The notes beneath the pieces were generated by a model. That model did not search any database. It was not told where the DNA came from and saw nothing but the letters and a program-made list of their open reading frames with translations. A program made the translations under genes and the position numbers. From SKPS01 sp964469215 (GTDB lineage: Bacteria > Bacteroidota > Bacteroidia > Bacteroidales > SKPS01), in the NCBI GenBank assembly GCA_964469215.1, contig CAYXYB010000002.1:145996-209995 (forward strand): 64,000 bases of DNA, written 5' to 3'. Shown piece after piece: positions 9,595 to 18,896 of the stretch. The first letter of the stretch is position 1; every line of letters begins with the position of its first letter.

Positions 9595-10335
9595 ATGATC
9601 AATAATAAAAGGATTGTTGTAGTGATGCCGGCCTACAATGCCGAAAAAACCCTTAAAAGCACTTACAGCGAGATCCCGTTTGATATTGTGGATGAGGTTG
9701 TTCTTGTTGACGATGCCAGCAGGGACAATACTGTTGAAACTGCCCGTGAGCTTGGAGTAAAGCACATCATCTTACATGAACACAACAAGGGTTATGGAGG
9801 CAATCAAAAGAGCTGTTACCGAAAAGCTCTTGAACTTGAAGCAGATATAGTTATTATGCTGCACCCCGATTATCAGTATACCCCCAGGCTTATTCCTGCC
9901 ATGTCACATCTGCTCGCAAGCGGACTTTATGAAGTTGTTTTTGCATCACGAATTCTGGGGAATGGCGCACTAAATGGCGGTATGCCTCTTTATAAATATG
10001 TTGCCAACCGTTTGTTGACTTTTACACAAAATCTTTTAATTAGGCAAAAACTTTCTGAATACCATACAGGTTACCGCGCATTCACAGCTAATGTACTGAA
10101 CCGGATAAATATTGAAGCAAACTCTGATGACTTTGTTTTCGACAACCAGATGATTGCCCAGATATTCAATGCAGGATTCCGTATTGCAGAGATCACATGC
10201 CCCACAAAATATTTCGACGACGGCTCATCAATAAGTTTCAAAAGAAGCATGAGATATGGTCTTGGTGTGATAGTAACATCTTTTAGGTACATTCTGCACA
10301 GAAATAAGATCATCAAAGATCCAATTTTCAAATAG
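9595..10335 (+). CDS. Family 2 glycosyltransferase
   Basis: This 246-residue cytosolic protein has the GT2 (GT-A fold) hallmarks: VVVMPAYNAEKTL at the N-terminus, EVVLVDDASRDNT near residue 40 and the metal/nucleotide motif MLHPDYQY near 87. YHTGYRAF lies near residue 162. It resembles dolichol-phosphate mannosyltransferase/undecaprenyl-phosphate glycosyltransferase relatives but lacks C-terminal transmembrane helices, so the acceptor is unknown. It lies 91 bp after the serine hydrolase and 91 bp before dnaE on the same strand. The start at 9595 gives the proper first beta strand; the upstream ATG near 9586 is out of frame. Confidence 0.9.
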   Translation: MINNKRIVVVMPAYNAEKTLKSTYSEIPFDIVDEVVLVDDASRDNTVETARELGVKHIILHEHNKGYGGNQKSCYRKALELEADIVIMLHPDYQYTPRLIPAMSHLLASGLYEVVFASRILGNGALNGGMPLYKYVANRLLTFTQNLLIRQKLSEYHTGYRAFTANVLNRINIEANSDDFVFDNQMIAQIFNAGFRIAEITCPTKYFDDGSSISFKRSMRYGLGVIVTSFRYILHRNKIIKDPIFK

Positions 10336-10369
10336 ACCATTTTAAGTTTTCAACAATGGAAATTGGCCG

Positions 10370-10392
10370 GGGTAAATCAATTATTTTTACCC
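10370..10392 (+). terminator. Weak hairpin between the glycosyltransferase gene and dnaE
   Basis: GGGTAAA at 10370-10376 can pair with TTTACCC at 10386-10392 across a 9-nt loop. There is no proper T-run after it, so it may be an inefficient terminator or a 5' UTR structure of dnaE, whose ATG is at 10427. Confidence 0.25.
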
Positions 10393-10426
10393 TCTGTTTA
10401 GTGTTTAACATTGGTAATCCATTTTT

Positions 10427-13400
10427 ATGTCGCAATTTGTTCATCTTCATGTTCACACACAATTTTCGCTGTTAGACGGTGCTTCACAGATTGATGCAGT
10501 TATATCGAAAGCAATGAGTCTAGGAATGCCTGCTCTTGCAATAACTGACCATGGCAATATGTTCGGTGTGATGCATTTTATCAAGGAGGCAAAGATTCAG
10601 GGTATAAAGCCGATCATTGGATGCGAGGTTTATGTTGCTCATGGAAGCCGGTTTAATAAAGCCGGAAAAATTGATAAAAAGAGATATCATCTAATACTTC
10701 TTGCGAAGAACAAGACCGGATACCACAATTTATCCAAACTGGTTTCGAAGGGGTATATTGAAGGGTTTTATTACAATCCGAGAATTGACAAGGAGTTGTT
10801 ACGTGAATATTCCGAAGGTCTTATTGCAATGTCTGCATGTCTTGGCGGTGAAGTACCTCATTCCATACTAAACTCCGGATATCAATCGGCAGCTTCTGTG
10901 GTAAAGGAGTACAAGGAGATCTTTGGTGATGATTATTATCTTGAGGTTCAGAATCATCATATTCCTGAACAACAGGAGGTAAACAAGGCCATTTTTAAGT
11001 TGGCTGACGAATTTGGTGTCGCTGTAGCCGCAACCAATGATGTTCATTTTGTTAATTCGGATGATTACGATGCACACCAGACACTTATATGTTTGAACAC
11101 GGGTCAGGATTTCGGAGATGAAGAAAATTTACGTTATACGGGTCATGAATATCTGAAACAGGCAACCGAGATGGCGGAGTTGTTTCCTGACCGGCCGGAA
11201 GTACTGTCGGGCACACTTGAAATTGCGGATAAGATTGAGGAATATTCATTGGAACGGGATCTTATCCTGCCTGTTTTCCCTCTTCCGGAGGGGTTTACTG
11301 ATCCCGACTCCTACCTGAGGCATCTGACCTATGAGGGTGCCCGAGTAAATTACGGGGATATCTCGGCAGAGCTGGAGGAGAGGCTGGATTATGAGCTGGA
11401 TGTGATAAAAAGAATGGGTTATGCCGGATATTTTCTTATTGTTCAGGATTTTATTACCGAAGCCAGGAGGCGTGGTACTCTTGTAGGGCCCGGAAGAGGG
11501 TCGGTTGCTGGATCTGCCGTAGCATATGCCATTGGCATCACAAAGGTAGAGCCCCTGAAATACCGGCTCCTTTTCGAGAGATTTCTAAATCCTGAGAGGA
11601 CGTCATTCCCGGATATTGATGTTGATTTTGATGACTATGGCCGTGATGATGTTATCAAGTATGTAATTAAGAAGTATGGTGAAGACCGTGTAGCTCAGAT
11701 AATCACCTATGGGACAATGGCAGCCAGGTCTGCAATACGTGACGTGGCAAGAGTATTGAAGTTACCTCTGCCGGAGGCAGACCGGCTCGCCAAGCTTGTC
11801 CCAGATGGCAATAACGTCACCATGGAGGGTGCACTAAAAAACTCCAATGACCTGTTGCAGGAGTTTAAACACGGAAATGAACAGGTTAAAAAAACGCTTA
11901 AGCTGGCTAAAACTCTCGAGGGGTCAGTGCGGCAGATCGGAACGCATGCCTGCGGGGTTATTATCGGACCTGAGGCTCTGATAGAACATATACCCCTGTG
12001 CCTTCAGAAAGATTCAACCACGATCGTAACCCAATATGACGGAAAACAGATAGAAAAAGTGGGGATGCTCAAGATGGATTTCCTCGGGCTCAAAACACTG
12101 TCTATTGTCAAGGATGCTCTGGCTGACATCGAAGCCAGACATGGGGTAAAAATCGACCTTGACACTATTCCTCTCGATGATAAACTTACGTATGATCTTT
12201 TCAAAGCTGGTGACACTATCGGGGTGTTCCAGTTTGAATCTGAAGGGATGCAGTCACATCTGCGGGAGCTGAAACCTGAAGGTATGGAAGACCTTATTGC
12301 CATGAATGCGTTGTTCAGACCGGGGCCAAAGACCTTTATACAGGATTACATCGACTGCAAGTATGGAAGAAAACAGGTTGAATACCCGCATGAGATGCTC
12401 AAAGATATTCTGAGTTACTCTTATGGTATCATGGTTTACCAGGAACAGATCATGCAGGCAGCACAGATAATGGGAGGTTTTACCCTGGGTGCTGCAGACC
12501 TGCTGAGGAAAGCAATGGGCAAGAAGGACATGAATACGATGGTTGAACAGAGGGCTCTGTTTGTGAAAGGTGCTGTTGAGAGAGGGGTAGGCAGCGCAAA
12601 AGCGGGCGAGGTGTACGATACCATGGCGAAATTTGCCGAGTATGGTTTCAACAGGTCACATTCAGCAGCCTATTCACTGCTTGCATATCAGACCGCCTAT
12701 CTGAAAGCCCGTTACCCCTCCGAATATATGGCTGCGGTTCTGACCCACAACCTCAGCGACATAAAAAAAATCACCTTCCTCATTGATGCCTGCCTGCAAA
12801 AAGGGATTAAAGTTCTTGGCCCGGACATAAACCAGAGTATGATCCGTTTTACGGCAAACGAAAAAGGAGAAATCCTGTTCGGGCTCGGAGCCATAAAAGG
12901 TGTTGGAGAGGCAGCGGCCGAAGCTGTTATCGGGGAAAGGAAAGCCAAAGGCCCGTTTGAGAACATTTTCGACTTTGTGCGGAGGATCCCATTGAAAACA
13001 GTTAACAAAAGGTGTCTCGAATCTATGGCTATGGCAGGTGCTTTTGACCAGTTCCCCAACACACACCGCGCCCAGTTCTTTTATGTCGAAGGCGCTGAAG
13101 GGCAATCTTTTATTGAAAAAATCATCAGGTTCGGAGCTATGGCTCAGCAACACACGGAGAGTGCCCAGCAATCACTCTTCGGTGACACTCAGGAACTCAG
13201 GATTCCCGACCCTGAAATGCCTGTATGTGATCCATGGCCAATTATAGCTCAGCTTAAAAACGAAAAAGAGGTTATCGGATTCTATATTTCGGGGCATCCC
13301 CTGGATCAGTTCAGGCTTGAGATGAATGCATTATGCCGGACAACGGTGGATGAACTCAAATCGGAACAAAAAAAATTCCTCAGCCGTGACTTTACAATAG

Positions 13401-13891
13401 GAGTTATAGTGAACAGTGTGCAGCATAAACTCACCAAAACGGGAAGACCATTCGGATCAATAAATGTCGAGGATTACACAAGTTCATTGCCGTTGGCTTT
13501 CTTTTCCGAGACCTATCTGAAATACAAGCACCTGATGGTTCCGGGAGAATTTCTTTACATCAGAGGCGATATAACAGCGAAATTTAAGGGATCGGAAGAC
13601 TTCTTCCACAGGATAAAGGATGTAAGACTCCTTTCCGAGGTACTTGACCATTTTGTTAAAGTGATAACAATTTCTGTTGATGCCAGACACGTGGACACCG
13701 ACGGAACCCTTGCCAACATGCTGCTGAATGCCGTGAAATCATGCCCGGGAAACAGTAAGGTAAAAATCTACCTGAAATATAAGGATGACGCAATACTGTT
13801 CGGATTACCGAAAAGATTTGTAAGCCCTCGGACTTTTCTTCGCAAAATCAGTGAAATTCCCGAGATTGCATGGAACCTTTCGGATAAATAA
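10427..13891 (+). CDS. dnaE: DNA polymerase III alpha subunit
   Basis: The 1154-residue protein is the replicative polymerase catalytic subunit, acting in the holoenzyme with the beta clamp. An N-terminal PHP domain starts with FVHLHVHTQFSLLDG. The C-family polymerase palm has GPGRGSVAGS near residue 355 and the catalytic PDIDVDFDD near 395. Fingers and helix-hairpin-helix regions follow (GLGAIKGVGE near 823). A QQSLFGD stretch near residue 914 fits the internal beta-clamp-binding motif. An OB-fold region (FTIGVIVNSV...) precedes the C-terminal domain. Length is normal for Bacteroidota DnaE and no proofreading exonuclease domain is inserted, so this is DnaE rather than PolC. It is followed by trxA after 90 bp. 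Confidence 0.98.
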   Translation: MSQFVHLHVHTQFSLLDGASQIDAVISKAMSLGMPALAITDHGNMFGVMHFIKEAKIQGIKPIIGCEVYVAHGSRFNKAGKIDKKRYHLILLAKNKTGYHNLSKLVSKGYIEGFYYNPRIDKELLREYSEGLIAMSACLGGEVPHSILNSGYQSAASVVKEYKEIFGDDYYLEVQNHHIPEQQEVNKAIFKLADEFGVAVAATNDVHFVNSDDYDAHQTLICLNTGQDFGDEENLRYTGHEYLKQATEMAELFPDRPEVLSGTLEIADKIEEYSLERDLILPVFPLPEGFTDPDSYLRHLTYEGARVNYGDISAELEERLDYELDVIKRMGYAGYFLIVQDFITEARRRGTLVGPGRGSVAGSAVAYAIGITKVEPLKYRLLFERFLNPERTSFPDIDVDFDDYGRDDVIKYVIKKYGEDRVAQIITYGTMAARSAIRDVARVLKLPLPEADRLAKLVPDGNNVTMEGALKNSNDLLQEFKHGNEQVKKTLKLAKTLEGSVRQIGTHACGVIIGPEALIEHIPLCLQKDSTTIVTQYDGKQIEKVGMLKMDFLGLKTLSIVKDALADIEARHGVKIDLDTIPLDDKLTYDLFKAGDTIGVFQFESEGMQSHLRELKPEGMEDLIAMNALFRPGPKTFIQDYIDCKYGRKQVEYPHEMLKDILSYSYGIMVYQEQIMQAAQIMGGFTLGAADLLRKAMGKKDMNTMVEQRALFVKGAVERGVGSAKAGEVYDTMAKFAEYGFNRSHSAAYSLLAYQTAYLKARYPSEYMAAVLTHNLSDIKKITFLIDACLQKGIKVLGPDINQSMIRFTANEKGEILFGLGAIKGVGEAAAEAVIGERKAKGPFENIFDFVRRIPLKTVNKRCLESMAMAGAFDQFPNTHRAQFFYVEGAEGQSFIEKIIRFGAMAQQHTESAQQSLFGDTQELRIPDPEMPVCDPWPIIAQLKNEKEVIGFYISGHPLDQFRLEMNALCRTTVDELKSEQKKFLSRDFTIGVIVNSVQHKLTKTGRPFGSINVEDYTSSLPLAFFSETYLKYKHLMVPGEFLYIRGDITAKFKGSEDFFHRIKDVRLLSEVLDHFVKVITISVDARHVDTDGTLANMLLNAVKSCPGNSKVKIYLKYKDDAILFGLPKRFVSPRTFLRKISEIPEIAWNLSDK

Positions 13892-13940
13892 TCATACCGG
13901 GTCATTAAAACTTTTAAAAGAAAGATTTGTTCATAGATAA

Positions 13941-13948
13941 TACTTTTG
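13941..13948 (+). promoter_or_regulatory. -7-like promoter element before trxA
   Basis: TACTTTTG fits the Bacteroidota -7 consensus TAnnTTTG, 34 bases before the trxA ATG. The nearest TTTG (13926-13929) is only 11 bases upstream, too close for a standard -33 element, so only the -7 element is supported. Confidence 0.45.
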
Positions 13949-13981
13949 TAAGTTTGTACAAAAATATAAAACCGATTAATT

Positions 13982-14302
13982 ATGGCTCTCGAAATCACAG
14001 ATGCTAATTTTGAAGAACTGGTGGTCAAATCTGACAAACCCGTTGTAATTGATTTCTGGGCAGTTTGGTGCGGCCCGTGCAGAATGATAGCCCCACTTAT
14101 TGAAGAAATGAGCAAAGAGTATGAAGGGAAGGCTGTGATTGGCAAACTTGATGTTGACAGTAATCCTGCCGTTACTTCAAAATTTAACATTAGAAATATA
14201 CCAACGGTACTCTTCCTTAAAAATGGCGAGGTAGTTGACAAACAAGTTGGAGCTGCACCAAAATCGGCTCTAGTTCAGAAACTTGAAGCCTTGCTCAGAT
14301 AA
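13982..14302 (+). CDS. trxA: Thioredoxin
   Basis: The 106-residue protein is a complete single-domain thioredoxin, a cytosolic disulfide reductant recycled by thioredoxin reductase. It has the active site WCGPC (residues 30-34) in the context VIDFWAVWCGPCRM, the conserved aspartate of KLDVDSNP, and the cis-proline loop IRNIPTVLFLKNG. There is no signal peptide. It lies downstream of dnaE with its own -7-like element, and 90 bp before the DUF58 gene on the same strand. Confidence 0.97.
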   Translation: MALEITDANFEELVVKSDKPVVIDFWAVWCGPCRMIAPLIEEMSKEYEGKAVIGKLDVDSNPAVTSKFNIRNIPTVLFLKNGEVVDKQVGAAPKSALVQKLEALLR

Positions 14303-14392
14303 ATGACTGGTAATTTTTTTGTATTTACCCGGATATATTCTCCTGTAATACTCAGGTGATTTTCTGATACTGACTGGAAATGGACCTTTTCA

Positions 14393-15325
14393 ATGCCAAT
14401 TGTTGAACAAAGATATATAGACCCTTTCAGTCCGCTTGAGATTCTGGCAAGGCAGGTTGTTGAGGGTTTTATAACAGGCCTGCACAAAAGTCCTTTTCAT
14501 GGATTTTCTGTTGAGTTTGCCGAACACAGGCTTTACAATCAGGGTGAATCAACCCGTCATATCGACTGGAAACTCTACGGCAAGACAGAAAAGCTTTTCG
14601 TAAAACGTTACGAAGAGGAAACAAACCTGAGATGTCAGATAATTATCGACAACAGCTCATCAATGTATTTTCCGGTGATAGACAAACTCTCGCCCGAAAA
14701 TCCCAACAAGATCACTTTTTCTGTTTACTGCGCTGCCGCCATCATGCACCTTCTGCGCCAGCAACGCGATGCGGCCGGCCTTTCACTCTTCACCGGAAGC
14801 CTCGACCTCCATTCAAACTGCCGTTCAAGCAACGTCCATTACAAATACATTATCTCAGAATTAGAAAAACTGCTCGAAAACTACAACCCCGGCAATAAGA
14901 AAAACACCTTCGCTGCACGTTCATTGCACGAAATAGCAGAGGCAATACACAGGAGGTCACTGGTAGTGCTTTTCAGCGACATGTTCGAAAGCCAGGGCAA
15001 CACAAACGAACTGTTCGATGCGCTGCAGCATCTTAAATACAATAAACATGAGGTGATCTTCTTTCATGTTGTGGACCAGGTTGAAGAGATCGATTTCGAC
15101 TTCGAAAGCAGGCCATACAGGTTTATCGACATGGAAACGGGCGACAGCGTGAGGCTTAACCCGGCAGAGATCCGCAATGAGTATAAAAGAAAACTCACCT
15201 CTTTCAAACAGGAGCTAAAAATGCGCTGCGACCAGTACCATATTGATTTCGTTGAGGCAAATATCAGGAACGGTTTCAGACAGGTACTCCTACCCTACCT
15301 GGTGAAACGACAGAGGCTTAAATAA
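14393..15325 (+). CDS. DUF58 domain protein
   Basis: The 310-residue soluble protein carries the DUF58 signature in its first third: G(F)SVEFAEHRLYNQGE followed by R-H-I-D-W-K-L-Y-G-K near residue 60. A von Willebrand A-like fold follows, with a DNSSSM metal site (DxSxS) near residue 87. DUF58 proteins usually sit next to a MoxR AAA+ ATPase and von Willebrand factor A genes and are thought to work as a chaperone-like unit. No moxR gene is present here, so this copy is isolated. It lacks the N-terminal transmembrane segments of longer DUF58 proteins. Confidence 0.85.
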   Translation: MPIVEQRYIDPFSPLEILARQVVEGFITGLHKSPFHGFSVEFAEHRLYNQGESTRHIDWKLYGKTEKLFVKRYEEETNLRCQIIIDNSSSMYFPVIDKLSPENPNKITFSVYCAAAIMHLLRQQRDAAGLSLFTGSLDLHSNCRSSNVHYKYIISELEKLLENYNPGNKKNTFAARSLHEIAEAIHRRSLVVLFSDMFESQGNTNELFDALQHLKYNKHEVIFFHVVDQVEEIDFDFESRPYRFIDMETGDSVRLNPAEIRNEYKRKLTSFKQELKMRCDQYHIDFVEANIRNGFRQVLLPYLVKRQRLK

Positions 15326-15376
15326 TTCATACAAGGTTTCCGGCTTAGTACACTTCTGTATCATACTATGATTTCC

Positions 15377-15463
15377 TAATAGAACACGGATTACACCGAT
15401 GCGACTGATGATCACGGATTAATTAATCCGTACAGATCCGTTTCATCGGTGTGCCATTAAAAA
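15377..15463. repeat. Dispersed hairpin repeat, copy 1
   Basis: A ~90-bp element starts with AACACGGATTACACCGATG, has a central palindrome CGGATTAATTAATCCG, and ends ATCGGTGTGCCATTAAA. The ends are inverted repeats of one another, so RNA or single-stranded DNA would fold into a cruciform. Related copies lie at ~18474-18565 and ~62287-62385. It codes for nothing and looks like a small MITE or REP-type element of unknown parent. Confidence 0.7.
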
Positions 15464-15468
15464 TCCTG

Positions 15469-15494
15469 CACCCTGAAAAAGGGTGATTTTTTTT
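15469..15494 (+). terminator. Rho-independent terminator
   Basis: CACCCT (15469-15474) and AGGGTG (15480-15485) form a 6-bp stem with a GAAAA loop, followed by A and eight Ts. It lies ~145 bp after the DUF58 gene and would stop plus-strand transcripts from trxA/DUF58. Confidence 0.75.
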
Positions 15495-15689
15495 GAGGTG
15501 CTGAGTGTGTCTAATCTGTTCAAATACTGATTCGAATCAGTAAGGCTGGCATAGATATTACTACTCAATTCAACAAAGTTCAACCTATCACCTTACGGTG
15601 CTTATTTCCCGCAGAATCCAAGACCATAAGTTTTTATGGTAGAATTTTATGGCTAACAAAATGAAAATTGGTTGGATGGTTCTTTTTAA

Positions 15690-15773
15690 ACCACCAAGAC
15701 ACTTAGATCACTTAGAAGCACTATGTTTTAAATATCTAAGTGATTCTTAGTGTTCTCAGTGTCTCAGTGGTAA
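15690..15773. repeat. Inverted-repeat (MITE-like) element
   Basis: The left arm CCACCAAGACACTTAGATCA and the right arm, ending AGTGTCTCAGTGG, are imperfect inverted complements over ~30 bases each, with a short centre near AGCACTATGTTTT. The sequence is unrelated to the AACACGGAT hairpin family. The whole 763-bp gap 15326-16088 holds only such repeats, the terminator above and a GC-rich CTTCGACTGGCTCAGGG stretch near 15935-15980; I see no gene in it. Confidence 0.6.
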
Positions 15774-16088
15774 ATCAAACATTTTGATTGCATGATCACT
15801 GTGTTGAAAAGGAAATACAAACACAAGTTATACAAACTTCAATAATTCTTTATCCCAAAGGCACACATAACACAACGAGTCTTAAATATTAAAAAAACTG
15901 CACAAATCCTGTCAAACAATATCCCCCTTCGACCCCTTCGACTGGCTCAGGGCAGGCGGCTCAGGGCAGCGCCCGGCACCTCAAAAAAAGAGATCGCCCG
16001 AAAAAGAAATCCCCGATTTTTTCAGACATTAATTTGTATTTTTAACCCGTGAATTAATTCAGAAATCAACAATAAAAAAATCTACACG

Positions 16089-16667
16089 ATGGAAAAATCA
16101 ATCAAAGGGACAAGAACGGAGCAGAATCTGCTCAAATCCTTTGCCGGAGAGTCACAGGCAAGAAACCGCTACGAGATGTTTGCCAAAGCAGCCCGCGAAG
16201 AGGGGTACGTTCAGATTGCCAATATATTTCAGGAGACAGCCAACCAGGAGAAGGAGCATGCCAAACGGTTCTTCAGCTTCCTGGAAGGGGGAATGGTTGA
16301 GATAACGGCAATGTATCCGGCAGGTATTGTTGGCACCACCATGGAGAATCTGAAAGCAGCCGCCGAAGGTGAAAACGAAGAGTGGACAGATCTTTATCCG
16401 GAGTTTGCTGAGATTGCTGCGGAAGAGGGATTCAAGGCCGTGGCCACAGCCTTTAAGATGATAGCCTCGGTTGAGAAGGAGCACGAGCGCCGTTATCTGA
16501 AACTGCTCCAGAACCTCAGCGACGACAGGGTGTTTGTAAAAGATGGCAAGGTGATGTGGTACTGCAGCAACTGCGGGTACGTTTATGAATCGGCCAAAGC
16601 TCTGGCAAACTGCCCCGCCTGCCTCCACTCCAAAGCATACATGGAGCTGATGCCGGAGAACTATTAA
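16089..16667 (+). CDS. rbr: Rubrerythrin
   Basis: The 192-residue protein is a classic rubrerythrin, a cytosolic non-haem di-iron peroxidase that protects anaerobes from hydrogen peroxide. The N-terminal four-helix ferritin-like domain supplies the iron ligands in ESQARNRYEMFAKAAREEG and ETANQEKEHAKRFF, and later in EKEHERRYL. The C-terminal rubredoxin-like domain has two CxxC pairs, CSNCGYVY and CPACLH, binding one Fe(Cys)4. Length is normal. It is monocistronic, and its presence supports an anaerobic or microaerophilic lifestyle. Confidence 0.97.
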   Translation: MEKSIKGTRTEQNLLKSFAGESQARNRYEMFAKAAREEGYVQIANIFQETANQEKEHAKRFFSFLEGGMVEITAMYPAGIVGTTMENLKAAAEGENEEWTDLYPEFAEIAAEEGFKAVATAFKMIASVEKEHERRYLKLLQNLSDDRVFVKDGKVMWYCSNCGYVYESAKALANCPACLHSKAYMELMPENY

Positions 16668-16717
16668 TTAGCAGATTAGCAAATTTGTAAATTAGCAAAT
16701 TAAATTAGCAAATTATC

Positions 16718-17497
16718 TCATTTGGCACCGGGAGGCCCTGCTACTTTGCTCATTTCGAACATGGTGGTTTTACCACCGGCCCTTAAGCCTGTCCAGAACA
16801 TTTTATTTCCTTCGATCCTTATGTTCCAGCACTCATAAGCTTTTCCAGAGGCACCCGACAGCAAATCGTTGGTGAAAAGTGATGCCAGATAATCGCCATA
16901 CAGATAGAAACGCCCCTCATTGTCCTGCTTGTTAATCCAATTGTTGGCACTGTCCTGATAATAGTAATCGAAAGTGCCATCGGCAAAATAGTCCCAGTAA
17001 TGGTAGCTGCTGTCGCTGCCAGGGGTGGTAGATCTGCCATACCATGTACCAATGAAATTCGGTTTCAGATCTACATCAACCTTCTTACAGGTGTATGTTT
17101 TATTATCAGGCAGTGAAACGTTGTCTACCACGAACCTGTTGACGATGTAACGGAGGCTTTTTTCATCAGCATGAAGGATTTCAAACTCCATGGAAAAAGT
17201 GTTGCCGGCATCGTTCTCACCGTTTATGAGCAGCTTATTCCCTTCTACCGTGTAACTGAATTTATCGTTTTCGACCCAGGTACGGTTACTGTCGTTTAAC
17301 ACAACGCCCGAAGAATATATCTCTTTAAAATCATCTCTGAACTCCATCACATAGGCATTGTCGGTGAGTACCGCCTGATCATTTACAAATGTATTCACCC
17401 AAACACCACGAATCAGTGTGGCAAAGTCCGGTTCATTTTCCTTCTTACAACCCCAAATCAGGGCAAACAAAATCAAAACTATCAGCAACTTTTTCAT
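16718..17497 (-). CDS. Lipoprotein of unknown function (lipocalin-like type)
   Basis: The 259-residue protein has a lipoprotein signal: MKKLLIVLILFALIWGC followed by KKENEPD, with cysteine 17 as the predicted lipidation site, so it is anchored in the envelope. The rest is beta-rich with two similar halves, each containing a phrase like 'W-V-N-T...' or 'GTWYGRS', in the style of Bacteroidota lipocalin-like or DUF5004-type proteins. Tryptophan and glycine patterns such as IGTWYGRSTTPG support a small beta barrel. I cannot assign a ligand. It converges on rubrerythrin. Confidence 0.75.
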   Translation of the reverse strand: MKKLLIVLILFALIWGCKKENEPDFATLIRGVWVNTFVNDQAVLTDNAYVMEFRDDFKEIYSSGVVLNDSNRTWVENDKFSYTVEGNKLLINGENDAGNTFSMEFEILHADEKSLRYIVNRFVVDNVSLPDNKTYTCKKVDVDLKPNFIGTWYGRSTTPGSDSSYHYWDYFADGTFDYYYQDSANNWINKQDNEGRFYLYGDYLASLFTNDLLSGASGKAYECWNIRIEGNKMFWTGLRAGGKTTMFEMSKVAGPPGAK

Positions 17498-17534
17498 AAT
17501 ATCTGTTTATAAATATATTCGACATTTTTTGTTT

Positions 17535-17688
17535 ATCTACAGGGGAATCGGGGAATCGGGGAAAATTTGGCTGTTGGCTGTTGGATGTTGGCTGTTTGGT
17601 GGTTTTTAAAAATTCATAACTTTTGACTTTTAACTAATAACTCATAACTAATAACTTATAACTCATAACTTATAACTCATTACCCTCC
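17535..17688. repeat. Low-complexity tandem repeats (GGGAATCGG and CATAACT families)
   Basis: Short degenerate tandem units GGGGAATCGG (about 17540-17562), TTGGCTGTTGG units (17565-17600) and TAACTCATAACT-type units (17610-17680) lie directly after the nuclease stop codon. The same ordered series recurs at 60680-60811, at the equivalent place of the second repeat block. No coding capacity. Confidence 0.75.
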
Positions 17689-18228
17689 TTACTTAAAGGA
17701 ATCCTTCGTCGAGATGCCTTGCCTGTGGTATGCTCTGTTGAGCCATGGCGGCATGGGGTTGTTGTCGATCCAAAAGCCTTTGCGGGCTTGCTTTGCTTCC
17801 TCTTCGAGGCGTGCCAATTCCGGATCGGTGTTGTACTTCTTGTAGTGCCACGCCAGGCCTGCTCTGAGCATCTCGCGGCTGAGTTCAGTTCCGTCATCGA
17901 GCCAGGTGTAGGCCAGTGTGCGGCCATACCTGTCGGTGCCGGTTACCTCAAGGGTTACGTATTTGTTGAAAGCCAATTCTGAGAAGTGTTTCTTTGAAAC
18001 TTTATAGAACGGCATCCCTCTTTCCGGGGCATCTATCCCTTCCATGCGCACCCTTATTGTTTCATTGTTAACCAGAATTTTATATGAGTCGCCATCAGCG
18101 ATGGAGATCACTTTGCCGTAGATGCGATCGGGGTTGGTGTTTGAATCGTCATTGTATGGTCTGGTGTTGCAGGAGAAGATGATTATTGTGATGGTAATGC
18201 ACAATAATGCTGATGGGAGGTTTTTCAT
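17689..18228 (-). CDS. Staphylococcal-nuclease-like secreted nuclease (lipoprotein)
   Basis: Starting at ATG 18226-18228 the protein has 179 residues with a lipoprotein-type signal (MKNLPSALLCITITIIIFSC, Cys about 20). The frame is open further upstream (to 18369), but those codons lie in AT-rich repeat DNA, so the shorter start is preferred; ATG 18247-18249 is a second option. The SNase/TNase (OB-fold) domain shows the Ca-binding D-G-D-S near residue 42, the catalytic region IRVRMEGIDAPERG, and TDRYGRTLAYTWLDDG with the second arginine. The product would be a Ca-dependent sugar-nonspecific nuclease in the envelope. A 22-codon remnant of a paralogue survives at 60812-60877. Confidence 0.85.
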   Translation of the reverse strand: MKNLPSALLCITITIIIFSCNTRPYNDDSNTNPDRIYGKVISIADGDSYKILVNNETIRVRMEGIDAPERGMPFYKVSKKHFSELAFNKYVTLEVTGTDRYGRTLAYTWLDDGTELSREMLRAGLAWHYKKYNTDPELARLEEEAKQARKGFWIDNNPMPPWLNRAYHRQGISTKDSFK

Positions 18229-18289
18229 GGGGCGGTGGGTTTGTTTCATGTGTACTCTGGTTTGAAGGCAAAGATACTTTTTTCGATGA

Positions 18290-18745
18290 TTTTTTACCAC
18301 TTGTTTACATGGAAATTGAAAATTGAAAATTGAAAATGGAAAATTTTTTTGCGCAGAATCCAAGGCCATAAGTGCTTATGGTAAAATAACATAGTTTATA
18401 AATCGAAAAACTGGTTAGATGGAAAAGCACTTAGTTCAATTCTATGTTGAACTATGATTCATTTTTATAAATAGAACACTATTAACACCGATGCGACGGA
18501 TGATCACGGATTAATTAATCCGTGCAGATCTGTTTTATCCGTGTTATCCGTGTGCCATTAAAAACCCGGAACCCTTAATGCATAGGTGTTCTATAACCCC
18601 CAATCGACACCCTTCGGCTTCTAACATGAGAAGCAGCTCAGTGCATCACCTCCGGAGTCGTGGTTTGTTTTAGGTAAAGCCAATTTTCAATTTTCCATTT
18701 TCCATTTTCAATTTATATCGAACCTGACGGGACTTTTGGAATCGG
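18290..18745. repeat. Long non-coding repeat block, copy A (with hairpin repeat copy 2)
   Basis: This block contains GAAAATTGAAAAT-type tandem units (18310-18345) and a conserved ~190-bp stretch starting GCAGAATCCAAGGCCATAAG (18354). It also contains the AACAC...CGGATTAATTAATCCG hairpin element (~18474-18565), the stretch CACCCTTCGGCTTCTAAC, and GTTTGTTTTAGGTAAAGCC followed by AATTTTCCATTTTC units ending at CCTGACGGGACT. Almost the same order and sequence occur at 62090-62550. A shorter relative of the first part is at 15610-15650. It contains no gene, and together with the tandem repeats fills the gap between the nuclease and dinD. Confidence 0.8.
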
Positions 18746-18816
18746 GGGAATCGGGGAATCGGGGTGTGTTTTGACAGGACAGAACAAATTTTTCCTGAAC
18801 AAACGTGGGGAAGTGC

Positions 18817-18824
18817 TATATTTG
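18817..18824 (+). promoter_or_regulatory. -7-like promoter element of dinD
   Basis: TATATTTG fits TAnnTTTG and lies 73 bases before the dinD ATG. A T-rich TTTTTC at 18789-18794 is 22 bases upstream, longer than usual for the -33 partner. No LexA-type palindrome was recognised. Confidence 0.4.
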
Positions 18825-18896
18825 TTGTTTATTGTGCGAAAGATAAAGCTAAATGAAATAATTTATGCTAACCTTTTGAAAACAAAACTTTAAAAC

